Made by a program: the position numbers and the translations under genes
Notes under the pieces: generated by a model
Database searches by the model: none
What the model was told of the DNA's origin: nothing
The model's input: the letters and a program-made list of their open reading frames with translations, nothing else
Source: Methylobacteriaceae bacterium
Lineage (GTDB): Bacteria; Pseudomonadota; Alphaproteobacteria; Rhizobiales; Beijerinckiaceae
Assembly (NCBI GenBank): GCA_020638135.1
Contig: JACKJE010000010.1
Location: forward strand, 1 to 64,000
Length of the DNA stretch: 64,000 bases
Reading direction: 5' to 3'
Shown here: piece by piece, positions 9,003 through 17,979 of the stretch
Layout: each line of letters opens with the position of its first letter
Numbering within the stretch: position 1 is the stretch's first letter

Positions 9003-11323
9003 TGGATCAGGCGTGGCGTGCGCGCCGAGACGGCGCCGGGCGGTTCGTCCGAGCGGACGCGCGAGCCGCGCATTTTCGAGCGCAGTTCCGCGGCGATCAC
9101 CGAGGCCTCGACCGGATCGCGAATGATCTGCGGCTTGATGAACACGATGAGCTCGGTCCGTCTGCCGCCCTTGGTCTGCTGCGTGAAGACATCGCCGACG
9201 ATTGGGATCTGGTCGAGAACGGGAATGCCATTACGGCCGCGCGAATAGTTGTCGCTGATCAGGCCGGCGAGCAACACGGTCTGGCCGCTCATCACGTTGA
9301 TCGTACTCTTGACCTTGCGCTCGGAAATCGTCGGCGTCAGCGTCTGCGTCGTGCCGTCGGAATTCGGCACGGAGCTGATTTCCTGCTCGACGTCGAGCGT
9401 CACCGCGCCGCTGGAGGTGATGCGCGGCAGCACGCGCAGGATGATGCCGGTATTCTTGTAGTCGACCGTGCTGACCACCGTGTTGCTCGTGCTCAGCACC
9501 GTGGCGTTGCCGGTCTGCACGGGCACCTGATCGCCGACCTGCAGCGTCGCGGGCTGATTGTCCACGACGACCAGCGAGGGGTTCGACAGGACCTTCACGT
9601 CGGTATAGCCGTGCAGCGCGTTGAGGATCAGGCGGGGCTGCGCCTGCGAGCCGACGAGGAAGTTGAAGCCCGGAAAAGCCTGAGCAATCGGCGCAGTAAT
9701 GGCCGTATTGATGATCGAGCCCTTGTCGGCCTTCAGGCCGACGTCGCTGCTCTGCAGGAAGAATTGCACGCCGTAGTTCAGCTTGTCGTTTAGCGTGACC
9801 TCCGCGATCGTCAGCTCGATCGCCACCTGCCCGCGCGGGCGGTCGAGCTGGATCAGCGCACGCTCGATCGTCTTGTAGTTCTGCTGGTTGGCGTAGATCA
9901 GAATCGAATTATTGGCGGCGTCGGCGGTAATGCGGACGCCCGGCATCAGCGAATTTTCAGTGTCCATGCCCGGGCCGCCGGCGCCTCCCCCCAGGCCGCG
10001 CCCAAACCCACCCTGGCCAGGCCGCTGCGCGCCGCCGGCGCCGGCTTGACCGCCGAGCGCGGTCTGCTGCGTCGGAAGGCCGCCGAACGGAGATTGGCTC
10101 GGAGTAGGAGGTTGCAGACCCTGACCGCCGCCTGTCAGGCGTTCGACCGGCGACATCCTGCGAGATCCAGACGACGGCGCGACGCCGGACGCCTGATTGT
10201 CCAGCCCCGTCTGGCCGCCGAGGAACATTTCGTTGAGCAGCTGCGCGAGATGGCGCGCGTCGCCGTGGCGCACATGATAGACCTTCACGCCAATCGCCGC
10301 CGTGCTGGAACCGTCGAGCCTGCGGATCCAGTTTGCGGCATTGCGCAACAGTTCCGGCTTCTTCGCGACGACGAGGATGGCGTTCATGCGCGAGATCGGC
10401 TGGAACTTCACGAGGCCCTGGCCCATCCCGCCTTCGGCGGAATCGAGGATTTTCTCCAGTTCGGCCACGATCGGCTCCGGTGTCGCGCTTTGCAGCGGAT
10501 AGACGCCAACCGATTGTCCGCGCATCCAGTCCGCGTCGAAATTCGCCACCGTATCGAGCGCCATGCGCCGTTCCGCAGCGGAGCCGCTGACGATCAGCAA
10601 ATTCCCCGAACTGTCCGACTTGATCGCGCCCGGCTTCACCGAAAAGCCCTCGAGAAGCTTGGCCACGGTCTGCGACGAAACATAGCGCAGAGGAATTACG
10701 GTTACGCCGTAGCCGGGCTGAAGCGAATTGGCGCCGTCGACGATGCCGGTGCCCATGGCCTCGCCGGTGGGCGTGATCGAATAGCCGTGGGCGTCGCGCA
10801 CGAGCGCCATGCCGCTCGATTTGAGTGCGGATTCGAGAACGTACAGCAACTTGCCGCGCGGGACGGGCCGGCCGGACGAAAGCGTGATCGAGCCCTGCAC
10901 GCGGGGGTCGATCGTATAGCCGACCTTGAGCGTATCGCCGAGAATGACCTTGGCGACAGACGCGATCGGCGCATTTTCGAAATTGAGATTGACGCCGCCG
11001 TCGGCGGCTTCGACGCCGCGGATCTCGGCCATCGCGCCGCCACCGGAAACCGCTTCGTCGCCGGCGCCGCGATTGCCGAAGATCGAAAAGCCGCGTGGAA
11101 AGAGGCTGTCACCAGAGTTGCCGGGCCTTTCGGCGCGCGGAAAGCGTGGTTCCAGGTCGACGTTGCGAACGGCGTCGCCGGCGCCCGGCGTTTCGCGACC
11201 GTCGCCGCCAAGACCTGCGGACGTCAGGTTACATGACGTTGCCAGCGCGCCCGTCGCTACAATCAGCGCTGCGGCGCCAATGCGGCGCGCAAACGATGCT
11301 CGTCGGAGACGCACTAACCTCAT
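8999..11323 (-). CDS. gspD: type II secretion system secretin
   Basis: Outer-membrane secretin, the exit pore of the type II secretion system. The 774-residue precursor begins with a lipoprotein signal (MRLVRLRRASFARR, hydrophobic stretch, lipobox LATSC), suggesting lipid-anchored targeting. An N0 domain follows (NLNFENAPIASVAKVILGD), then N1-N3 domains, with a Gly/Gln/Pro-rich insert inside the last N domain. The secretin core carries VLSNPSLVVVDNQPATLQVG, GIILRVLPRI and the terminal VPVLDQIPIVGDVF-like block (IPVLDQIPIVGDVF). The ATG at 11323 is chosen because the frame upstream of it has no signal-peptide character although it stays open. Transcription is divergent from the SEL1-gspE genes. 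Confidence 0.95.
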   Translation of the reverse strand: MRLVRLRRASFARRIGAAALIVATGALATSCNLTSAGLGGDGRETPGAGDAVRNVDLEPRFPRAERPGNSGDSLFPRGFSIFGNRGAGDEAVSGGGAMAEIRGVEAADGGVNLNFENAPIASVAKVILGDTLKVGYTIDPRVQGSITLSSGRPVPRGKLLYVLESALKSSGMALVRDAHGYSITPTGEAMGTGIVDGANSLQPGYGVTVIPLRYVSSQTVAKLLEGFSVKPGAIKSDSSGNLLIVSGSAAERRMALDTVANFDADWMRGQSVGVYPLQSATPEPIVAELEKILDSAEGGMGQGLVKFQPISRMNAILVVAKKPELLRNAANWIRRLDGSSTAAIGVKVYHVRHGDARHLAQLLNEMFLGGQTGLDNQASGVAPSSGSRRMSPVERLTGGGQGLQPPTPSQSPFGGLPTQQTALGGQAGAGGAQRPGQGGFGRGLGGGAGGPGMDTENSLMPGVRITADAANNSILIYANQQNYKTIERALIQLDRPRGQVAIELTIAEVTLNDKLNYGVQFFLQSSDVGLKADKGSIINTAITAPIAQAFPGFNFLVGSQAQPRLILNALHGYTDVKVLSNPSLVVVDNQPATLQVGDQVPVQTGNATVLSTSNTVVSTVDYKNTGIILRVLPRITSSGAVTLDVEQEISSVPNSDGTTQTLTPTISERKVKSTINVMSGQTVLLAGLISDNYSRGRNGIPVLDQIPIVGDVFTQQTKGGRRTELIVFIKPQIIRDPVEASVIAAELRSKMRGSRVRSDEPPGAVSARTPRLIH

Positions 11324-11409
11324 AACACACGGAACCGCCGCTACACCGATTGTCAAAAATCTTCTATACGCATACCGTTGTGCACGAAAGAGGCGGCCAC
11401 GCGTTGCTC

Positions 11410-11437
11410 CCAATTGGCGTCGGAAGTTGCCAATTGG
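11410..11437. promoter_or_regulatory. paired CCAATTGG palindromes in the gspD/SEL1 divergent region
   Basis: Two identical 8-base palindromes CCAATTGG lie at 11410-11417 and 11430-11437, exactly 20 bases start to start (about two helical turns). They sit in the 235-base gap between gspD (minus) and the SEL1-gspE genes (plus), a place where one regulator could control both directions. That this is an operator is inference; I cannot name the regulator, and no clear -10/-35 pair was found beside it. Confidence 0.35.
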
Positions 11438-11558
11438 AAACACCTGATCTCGCACGAGCGGTAATGTCGCCATGCTTTCGACAACAAAGTCAGAGGCTTG
11501 GTCGCGTGGCGGGCGATCGATTCGTGTGCGAAGGCGCGCGAGCTTTGAGGGTTTGTCC

Positions 11559-12080
11559 GTGTCGAGTATCGATCGTTCCATCTTCAAGAGGCCGCAGAAC
11601 TTCGCTGCGGCCGCGCTCTCGACGCTGACGCTGCTGTCCACGGGCCCGGCTGTCGCGCAGAGCCTCTGGTACAAGCCGCCATCGGTCCGTCACGTCGAGC
11701 GCGCCTATAGGGGTGACCCGCGTGCGCAGGCTTGGCTGGGATATCTCTACGCAAACGGCATTGGCGTGCCGCAGAACGCCGAAAAGGCGGTCTACTGGTA
11801 TCATTGCGCGGCGGATCGCGGGCAGCCGCATGCACAATTCCTGCTCGGCATGGCGCATGATCTCGGAAACGGAGCGCCGCAGGACTTTGTGCTCGCCTAT
11901 GCCTGGACGAATCAGGCCATTGCACGCGCGCAAGGACGATTGCGGCGCGACTGGGTTCGTATCCGCAATGCGATCGCGACGAAACTCTCCCTGAAGGAAA
12001 TGACCGACGCGCAGCGTCTCACGCTCGACGATCTCCGAGGCCCGGATTGCAGCGCCGCAAATATCGTCAAGGGCGGTTGA
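11559..12080 (+). CDS. exported SEL1-repeat protein
   Basis: A small secreted or periplasmic protein with a signal peptide (hydrophobic AAAALSTLTLLSTGPAVAQS) followed by two SEL1-type TPR-like repeats: DPRAQAWLGYLYANGIGVPQ and GQPHAQFLLGMAHDLGNGAP, each continuing into the typical AVYWYHCAAD or AYAWTNQAIA helix. SEL1 proteins act as scaffolds for protein partners. The GTG at 11559 is preferred because GAGG lies 8 bases upstream and the signal peptide then starts properly; an ATG at 11472 would add 29 residues. It is the first gene ahead of gspE with a 19-base gap, so it may be an accessory of the secretion system; this is inferred from position only. Confidence 0.78.
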   Translation: MSSIDRSIFKRPQNFAAAALSTLTLLSTGPAVAQSLWYKPPSVRHVERAYRGDPRAQAWLGYLYANGIGVPQNAEKAVYWYHCAADRGQPHAQFLLGMAHDLGNGAPQDFVLAYAWTNQAIARAQGRLRRDWVRIRNAIATKLSLKEMTDAQRLTLDDLRGPDCSAANIVKGG

Positions 12081-12099
12081 AGGAATCGAGAGGCCCGGC

Positions 12100-13773
12100 A
12101 TGGCTGCGGACCCGATCGAAGATTTCGCCAGCCAGCTGAGCGAGCGCTACCGTCTGCATTTCGACGCCGCGCTCGACCGCAGTCGGATCGGCGCGGAGGA
12201 GTCGCGACTGCGCCGCGTTTGGGAGACCTCGTTCCTCAGCTCGCACGACTTTGCCGACGAGGTCGCCGCTTTCGCGCGCCTTCCGCGTGCGAGCTATGCG
12301 GACCTGCAGCAGGCCGAGCCGCTTGTGGCAAAATTCTCGCGCCGCTTCCTGCGGCAGACGCTCGCCTTTCCCTTCGAGGACGCCCAGGGGCGCATCTGGC
12401 TCGCCTTGGCCGACCCTTGGGACCAGGCGACGACGCGCGCCGCCGAACTCGCGCTCGGCGCGCCTGCGTCGCTCATCGTCGCCGCATATGACGATATTGC
12501 GCTGATCCTTCGCGAGAAGCTCGAGGACGAAGAGCCGGATCAGGCCGAAAGCGCCGTCGTCAGCCGAACCGACGACATCGAAAATCTGCGCGATCTGGCG
12601 AGCGGCGCGCCGGTCGTGCGCGCGGTCAACGACCTGATCGAAAAGGCGATCGACATGCGCGCGAGCGACATTCATGTCGAGCCTTTCCGCAGCGGGCTCG
12701 TCGTGCGCATGCGAATTGACGGCATGTTGCGAGTTGTCCCGGCGCCGACGCTGATCGTTCCCGAGGCGATCATCTCGCGCATCAAGATTCTGGCGTCGCT
12801 CGACATTGCCGAGCGCCGGTTGCCGCAGGACGGCGCGGCGCGGGTGCGAATCGGCGCTGCAGACGTCGATATGCGCGTAGCGACCATGCCGCGCCAGCAC
12901 GGCGAAGCGGCCGTCATTCGTCTTCTGCCGCGCGATCGCGGCCTGCTCGACATCAAGAAGCTCGGGCTCTCGCCAGCCGACGAACACAAGGTCGCAAGGC
13001 TGCTCGAACTGCCGCATGGACTGGTCGCGGTGACCGGGCCGACCGGCAGCGGCAAGACCACGTCGCTCGCCACGATTTTGTCGATTCTCAACGATCCGAG
13101 CCGCAAGATTCTGACCATTGAGGACCCGGTCGAATACGAGATCGAATTCGTCAACCAGTCGCAGGTGAAACCTTCGATCGGACTGACGTTTGCGACCGCC
13201 ATGCGCGCCTTCGTGCGCCAGGACCCTGATGTCATCATGGTCGGCGAAATCCGCGACCGCGAAACGGCGGACATTTCCATTCATGCTGCGTTGACCGGCC
13301 ATCTCGTGCTGACGACCTTGCACACCGAGACGGCGAGCGCCGCCGTGCCGCGACTGATCGACCTCGGCGTCGAGCCCTTTCTGTTACGGTCGACCCTGCG
13401 CGCTGTCGTCGCGCAACGCCTCGTGCGCATATTGTGCGACCGCTGCAAGCAGCCGGAAACGCTGGATGTGACGACCTGCGCCAACGATCGCCGGTATGGC
13501 GCGCTCGGGCTGAAGGTCGGCGACTGCATTTGGCGGCCGACGGGCTGCGAGCGCTGCAACGGCTCCGGCTATCGCGGCCGCATCGGCATTTTCGAAGTGC
13601 TGGAGATGACTGACGAGATTCACGAGCTCATCGGCGCGCGCGCCGACGCCCGCGAAATCGATCGCGCGGCGCGCGCCGCCGGCATGACGACGATGATCGA
13701 GGACGCTGTCGTCAAATGTCTTGCGGGCGTCACGTCGCCTGCCGAGGCCCTGCGCGTGACCACGGTGCGATGA
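12100..13773 (+). CDS. gspE: type II secretion system ATPase
   Basis: Cytoplasmic hexameric ATPase that drives pseudopilus assembly. The 557-residue protein has an N-terminal MshEN/GspE-N region (about 1-150), an N2 region containing RASDIHVEPF, and the ATPase core with Walker A GPTGSGKTTS at residue 313. Further on are the Asp box TIEDPVEYEIEFVNQSQV, Walker B DPDVIMVGEIRD and the His box TGHLVLTTLHT. The tetracysteine zinc site is complete (C446/C449 and C483/C486, in CDRCKQP and GCERCNGSGYRGR), as in true GspE/PilB ATPases and unlike PilT retraction motors. It begins 19 bases after the SEL1 gene and is followed by gspF 3 bases on. Confidence 0.96.
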   Translation: MAADPIEDFASQLSERYRLHFDAALDRSRIGAEESRLRRVWETSFLSSHDFADEVAAFARLPRASYADLQQAEPLVAKFSRRFLRQTLAFPFEDAQGRIWLALADPWDQATTRAAELALGAPASLIVAAYDDIALILREKLEDEEPDQAESAVVSRTDDIENLRDLASGAPVVRAVNDLIEKAIDMRASDIHVEPFRSGLVVRMRIDGMLRVVPAPTLIVPEAIISRIKILASLDIAERRLPQDGAARVRIGAADVDMRVATMPRQHGEAAVIRLLPRDRGLLDIKKLGLSPADEHKVARLLELPHGLVAVTGPTGSGKTTSLATILSILNDPSRKILTIEDPVEYEIEFVNQSQVKPSIGLTFATAMRAFVRQDPDVIMVGEIRDRETADISIHAALTGHLVLTTLHTETASAAVPRLIDLGVEPFLLRSTLRAVVAQRLVRILCDRCKQPETLDVTTCANDRRYGALGLKVGDCIWRPTGCERCNGSGYRGRIGIFEVLEMTDEIHELIGARADAREIDRAARAAGMTTMIEDAVVKCLAGVTSPAEALRVTTVR

Positions 13774-13776
13774 GCC

Positions 13777-14982
13777 ATGCCTGAATTCCAGTACACGGCG
13801 CTCAGTCAGACCGGAGAGATCGTCACCGGATCGATCGAAGCGGATTCGCGTGATGATCTGACACGGCGCATCGAATATCTCGGCCTGATCCCGATCGAAG
13901 GCGAGCGACGCGGCGCCCCCGTCATCAGCGGCGTTTCGTTCGGCGCGCGCGCCAGCGCGGAAGATGTGACGATCATGATCGCGGACCTCGCTCTGCTTCT
14001 CAAGACCGGCGCGCGTATCCACGACGCACTCGACCTGATGTCGAAAGACGCCAGCGCCGGCCGTCTGCGGCCGACATTGTCCAAGGTGGCCGCCGCCGTC
14101 GCGTCCGGCGACAGTTTCGCGGACGCGCTCGCGCGCCACCCGGCATTCTTCGCGCCCATGTATGTTGCGCTCTGCCGCGCGGGCGAAAGTTCCGGTTCGC
14201 TCGACACCGTTCTCGAAACCCTCGCGGCCGAGCGACAGCGGGCCGAGGCCTTGCGTCGGCGTCTGCTCGATGCCCTGCGCTATCCGGCCTTCATACTGGC
14301 GGCGGCCGGCATGGTGCTGCTTTTCTTCCTGATCGCCGTACTGCCGCAATTCGAGTCCGTCCTGCGCGACTTCAACGCCAGGATCGACCCGGTCCTGGCG
14401 CTGTTTCTGTCGATCTCGGCAGGGTTGCGCGCACACCTCAATATCGTCGCCCTCGCGACAGCCGCTCTCATCGCTCTTGTGTGGTGGGCGTCGACGCGCC
14501 GCGAATTGCGGTCGGCCTTTGTCGATGCGCTCGGCCGAATCCCGCTGTTCGGCCGTGTTCTGGAATATCGCCGCGCCGCTTTGTTCTGTCGCAATCTCGG
14601 GTTGTTGCTGACGAGCGGCGTCGGTCTTGCGCCGGCCTTGCGCATCATCGTCGACATCATGGCCTCGACCGGTAAGTCGGACGCCTGGACGCGGACCGTC
14701 GATTTCGTGCGCCACGGTGGAAAATTGTCGCAGGCGCTGATGGAAACCGGCGCTTTGCCGCAAATGGCGGTCCGCACCCTGCGGCTGGGCGAAGAGAGCG
14801 GCCGCTTGCCGATGGTTCTCGGCCGCATCGCGGATTTCTACGAGGCGAAACTGCAGCGTAGCCTCGATCGCATCGTCGCTGTGGTCGGCCCCGCCTCCAT
14901 TATCGCCATTGCGCTTGTCGTCGGCGGTCTGATCGTGTCCGTGATGACCGCGCTTCTGTCCGTCAACCAGCTCGCTGGCTGA
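13777..14982 (+). CDS. gspF: type II secretion system inner-membrane platform protein
   Basis: Polytopic inner-membrane protein of 401 residues that links the GspE ATPase to the growing pseudopilus. It has the two repeated T2SSF domains: the first near residues 65-190 (LLLKTGARIHDALDLM, then LCRAGESSGSLDTVLETLA) and the second near 270-395 (LLLTSGVGLAPALRIIVD, then TLRLGEESGRLPMVLGRIAD). Three strong membrane segments lie at about 165-195, 210-240 and 365-395. The N-terminus FQYTALSQTGEIVTGSIEAD is typical. The start ATG follows gspE with 3 bases between the genes. Confidence 0.96.
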   Translation: MPEFQYTALSQTGEIVTGSIEADSRDDLTRRIEYLGLIPIEGERRGAPVISGVSFGARASAEDVTIMIADLALLLKTGARIHDALDLMSKDASAGRLRPTLSKVAAAVASGDSFADALARHPAFFAPMYVALCRAGESSGSLDTVLETLAAERQRAEALRRRLLDALRYPAFILAAAGMVLLFFLIAVLPQFESVLRDFNARIDPVLALFLSISAGLRAHLNIVALATAALIALVWWASTRRELRSAFVDALGRIPLFGRVLEYRRAALFCRNLGLLLTSGVGLAPALRIIVDIMASTGKSDAWTRTVDFVRHGGKLSQALMETGALPQMAVRTLRLGEESGRLPMVLGRIADFYEAKLQRSLDRIVAVVGPASIIAIALVVGGLIVSVMTALLSVNQLAG

Positions 14983-14997
14983 ATTCGAAAGATTGTC

Positions 14998-15459
14998 ATG
15001 CCGCTTTTCATTCGTCCGTCGTCAGCTCGGGGCCGCAGCGCGCGTCGTGTTGCTCAGGCCGGCTTCACGCTCGTCGAGGTGCTCGTCGTCATCTCGATCA
15101 TCGGGCTCATCATGGGCCTCGTCGGTCCGCGGGTCCTCAACTATCTCTCCGACGCCAAGGTCAAGGCGACGCGGATTCAGATCGAAAGTTTTTCGAGCGC
15201 GCTGGATCTCTATTTTCTCGACGTCGGCCGCTATCCCTCTTCGACCGAGGGGCTCAACGCGTTGATGCAGCGCCCGACCAGCGCTGCTTCATGGAACGGT
15301 CCGTATCTGAAGGGCGCGACCGTGCCGAAAGACCCGTGGGGCGCGGCCTATGTCTACAAGTCGCCGGGCGATAGAAAGCCTTACGAGATCATGTCCTATG
15401 GACCGGATGGAGCCAATGGCGCGAAAGGCGCGGCAGGCTATATCAAGAATGGCGAATGA
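14998..15459 (+). CDS. gspG: major pseudopilin
   Basis: Major pseudopilin of the type II secretion pseudopilus, 153 residues before cleavage. The leader ends in QAG followed by FTLVEVLVVISIIGLIMGL, giving the prepilin peptidase site G/FTLVE with Glu at position +5. The body carries family features: AKVKATRIQIESFSSALDLY, VGRYPSSTEGLNALMQ and the calcium-loop/end region YKSPGDRKPYEIMSYGPDG. The leader is unusually long (about 22 residues, Arg-rich) compared with the 6-10 residues common in enterobacteria. Its end overlaps the start of gspH by 11 bases. Confidence 0.96.
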   Translation: MPLFIRPSSARGRSARRVAQAGFTLVEVLVVISIIGLIMGLVGPRVLNYLSDAKVKATRIQIESFSSALDLYFLDVGRYPSSTEGLNALMQRPTSAASWNGPYLKGATVPKDPWGAAYVYKSPGDRKPYEIMSYGPDGANGAKGAAGYIKNGE

Positions 15460-15916
15460 TCGAAGCCGCGCGCAGGACGGTTTCACCTTGCTTGAAACCG
15501 TCTGCGCGCTGGCGATCATCGGTCTCGTCTCGGCCGTGCTCGTGCCGGCCATTCCGCGCGGCACGTCGCGGACGGCCTTCGAATCCTACGCCGTCAAGAT
15601 CGCGGCTCTCATCAAGCAGGATCGCCAGTACGCGCTCGAACGGGGCGTCATGACGGAAACGCTGATCGATCCAGCGAGCCGCACGATCGCGTCCGGCGCG
15701 AGCGGCGCCAGCGTCGTTCTCCCGCGTGACGTGGGCTTCAGCGCGGTGCTCGCGCGCGCCTGCCGCGGCGCGCCCGCCGATCAGTCGATCCGCTTCTTTC
15801 CGTCCGGCCTGTCCTGCGGCGGCTCGCTCATCCTCTCGCGTCTCGGCTTCTCCCTGCAGATACGCGTCAACTGGCTGACCGGAGGGGTCGAGATTGTCCC
15901 GGGCGACGCGGCCTAG
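15449..15916 (+). CDS. gspH: minor pseudopilin GspH
   Basis: Minor pseudopilin, about 155 residues. After the short leader MANDRSRAQDG comes FTLLETVCALAIIGLVSAVL, the N-terminal methylation and membrane helix with Glu at +5. The remainder is a weakly conserved soluble domain with several Cys residues (ARACRGAPADQ, SGLSCGGSLILSR). The ATG at 15449 overlaps the gspG end; further in-frame starts upstream would only lengthen the leader inside gspG. Assignment as GspH rests on gene order (G-H-I-J-K) and length. It overlaps gspI by 23 bases. Confidence 0.88.
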   Translation: MANDRSRAQDGFTLLETVCALAIIGLVSAVLVPAIPRGTSRTAFESYAVKIAALIKQDRQYALERGVMTETLIDPASRTIASGASGASVVLPRDVGFSAVLARACRGAPADQSIRFFPSGLSCGGSLILSRLGFSLQIRVNWLTGGVEIVPGDAA

Positions 15917-16337
15917 TCGCGAGCCGCAGAGCGGCTTCACGCTTCTCGAAGTCCTCGTCGCCCTGGCCCTGCTGGCGGCGGCCATGGCGGCTCTCGGTTC
16001 GCTCGCTTCGGCAGGCCGGCGCGCCAATCGCGCCGAGATCGAGCGCGTCGAACTGGCGCAGGTCGCGCGCCGCCTCGTCAACGAATTGACGGAACGAAAT
16101 TTCACCGGCGGCTCGACCGGCGCCGCCGACGGATACGCCTGGCGTATCGATGTCGAACCGATGGTCGCCGTCGCGCCTCCATCCGAGCAATCCTCGCCGC
16201 TCGATGCATTCCGGAAACCGCTGACCGCCGGGCAGCAGGCGACGTGGGTCCCGTACCGCGTCAACCTGCGTGTGACCGGGCCGACTGGCGTGAGCGCCGA
16301 AATCGTCACGGTGCGTCTCGGCAAGGCCGCGTTATGA
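15894..16337 (+). CDS. gspI: minor pseudopilin GspI
   Basis: Minor pseudopilin of 147 residues, part of the I-J-K tip complex that primes pseudopilus assembly. The leader SRATRPSREPQSG is followed by FTLLEVLVALALLAAAMAAL, with Glu at +5. The soluble part contains VELAQVARRLVNELTERN, like the conserved early helix of GspI. The start is a TTG at 15894, well inside the end of gspH; the next in-frame start would remove the leader. The gene overlaps gspJ by 4 bases (ATGA). Confidence 0.9.
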   Translation: MSRATRPSREPQSGFTLLEVLVALALLAAAMAALGSLASAGRRANRAEIERVELAQVARRLVNELTERNFTGGSTGAADGYAWRIDVEPMVAVAPPSEQSSPLDAFRKPLTAGQQATWVPYRVNLRVTGPTGVSAEIVTVRLGKAAL

Positions 16338-17062
16338 AACGCACCGCGCGCGCGATGCAATCGGCCTCGCCCGGGTTCTCGATCCTCGAAGGATTGGTGG
16401 CGCTGGCGCTCGCGGGCCTCGTCATGGGCGGCGTCTCTATGCTGGTCGCGCAATGGATGCCGGTCTGGAACCGCGGCTTTCACAATGTGCAAAATGCAGA
16501 TCTCGCGGCCGTGGCGCTCGACCGGATCGCCGCCGATTTCGCCGAAGCGCGCTACGTGACAGGCAGCAGCCAGGACAATTATCTGTTCTTCGACGGCGCG
16601 CCGGGCGCGGCGACTTTCGTTCGCCCGACGCTCGATCCCGGCGAGCGGCCTGGGCTCGAGGTCGTCCGCATTACGACTGTCGCCGACAAGTCGGGCATTC
16701 GGATCGTGCGCCGTCGCGCACGCTTCACGCCGTTGCCGCCCGGCGTTTCGCCGGCGCAGGATCTGCAATTCGCGTCTACGGCCGTTTTGCTACGCGGCGG
16801 CGCGCGCATTCTGTTTTCCTACGCGGATGGGGAAGGCCGGTGGCGTGCGCAATGGGATGATCCTGTTACGCTGCCCGCGCGCGTGCGCATCGAACTGCGC
16901 GATGTCGCGACCGGCGCGTCGCTCGCGCCGGCGACGACTGCGATCGTTCATGTAGAAGCGCCCGCGCGATGCGCATCCGCGCGCTCGTTGCGTCTCTGCA
17001 ACCGTTTCGAGCAGCAAGCGCCCGGAGGCATGCAACCGCAAGGGCAGGGTGGTTCGCAATGA
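16334..17062 (+). CDS. gspJ: minor pseudopilin GspJ
   Basis: Minor pseudopilin of 242 residues. Its leader ends in ASPG followed by FSILEGLVALALAGLVMGGV, a prepilin-type helix with Glu at +5. The following NADLAAVALDRIAADFAEAR resembles the GspJ region that packs against GspI and GspK, and the larger size fits GspJ rather than H or I. The tail is Gln/Gly-rich. The ATG at 16334 overlaps the gspI stop; the gene in turn overlaps gspK by 4 bases. Confidence 0.88.
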   Translation: MKRTARAMQSASPGFSILEGLVALALAGLVMGGVSMLVAQWMPVWNRGFHNVQNADLAAVALDRIAADFAEARYVTGSSQDNYLFFDGAPGAATFVRPTLDPGERPGLEVVRITTVADKSGIRIVRRRARFTPLPPGVSPAQDLQFASTAVLLRGGARILFSYADGEGRWRAQWDDPVTLPARVRIELRDVATGASLAPATTAIVHVEAPARCASARSLRLCNRFEQQAPGGMQPQGQGGSQ

Positions 17063-17979
17063 GCGCGTGCGACCTGTCCCGCAAGAACGCGCAGGGATCG
17101 CGCGACGGCTTCGTGCTGATCGCCGTGCTGTGGATACTCGCCGCGCTCGCCGGGCTCATCGGCGCCTATGTCGCCTATGCCCTCACCATGGCGCAGAGCG
17201 CGGACTTCTATCTGCGCCGTGTCGAGACTGATGCGGCGCTTTCGGGCGCGCTGGAGCTTGCGGTCTACGATCTGACGCGCATGGACCCGAAAAGGCGGCC
17301 GCCGGCGGGCGTCCTGGACTATCTCATCGGCGGCGCGCATGCGCAGGTGCGCTATGCGAGCGAAACCCTGCGCCTTGATCTCAACAAGGCGTCTCTCGAA
17401 AGCCTGACGAGCTTTCTGGCGGAGAAGGGCGGGGGCCGCGCCTTCGCCGAAAGATACGCACAGCGGATCATCGCCTGGCGAGAAAAGCCGGGCGGACAGT
17501 CTGCGGCCATGGAAGACCTGAGCTACCGCGCGGCGGGCGTGACCTACTTGCCGCGCCATGGCGCCTTTCAGTCGGTCGAGGAATTGTGGGACGTCCGCCA
17601 GATACCCGCCGATGTCGTCGCAGGCATCATGCCTTACGTGACCGTCTATGGCGGGCGGGAAAAATGGCGGGATGAAGGGAATGACCGGTCCGGGTCGGCG
17701 CCGGCCGATGCGACCGCAGGCGCGCGCGCGCCGACCGGCGCGCCGCCGACCCAGGCTGCCTCGGCGCCTGGCAGTCAACCCGGTTCCGGCGGCGCGCAAG
17801 AGGAGGAGCAGACGCTGAAGCCGACGCGAATGGAAATTCGTGTGATCGATTCGCAGGGTCGCGTGAGTACCGCGGAAGTCGTGGCGATCGGCACGCGCGA
17901 TGGCGACGCGCCCTATAATGTCCTACTATGGCGCGGCGGCGACGATAGTGCGGGGCCGCGCGACAACCGGCGACGATGA
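17059..17979 (+). CDS. gspK: minor pseudopilin GspK
   Basis: Large minor pseudopilin capping the pseudopilus tip, 306 residues. The N-terminus reads RDGFVLIAVLWILAALAGLI, a prepilin-like helix in which the usual Glu at +5 is absent (FVLIAV), the known hallmark of GspK. A SAM-like helix-hairpin-helix region follows (DLNKASLESLTSFLAEKGG, later SVEELWDVRQIPADVVAGI). A Pro/Ala/Gly-rich stretch at about 215-255 precedes the C-terminal domain. It overlaps its neighbours gspJ and gspL by 4 bases each. Confidence 0.93.
   Translation: MSACDLSRKNAQGSRDGFVLIAVLWILAALAGLIGAYVAYALTMAQSADFYLRRVETDAALSGALELAVYDLTRMDPKRRPPAGVLDYLIGGAHAQVRYASETLRLDLNKASLESLTSFLAEKGGGRAFAERYAQRIIAWREKPGGQSAAMEDLSYRAAGVTYLPRHGAFQSVEELWDVRQIPADVVAGIMPYVTVYGGREKWRDEGNDRSGSAPADATAGARAPTGAPPTQAASAPGSQPGSGGAQEEEQTLKPTRMEIRVIDSQGRVSTAEVVAIGTRDGDAPYNVLLWRGGDDSAGPRDNRRR

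Noticed and set aside
12067..13323. Minus-strand frame of 418 codons inside gspE
   Set aside because: It is a shadow frame; gspE shows complete Walker and zinc motifs on the plus strand.
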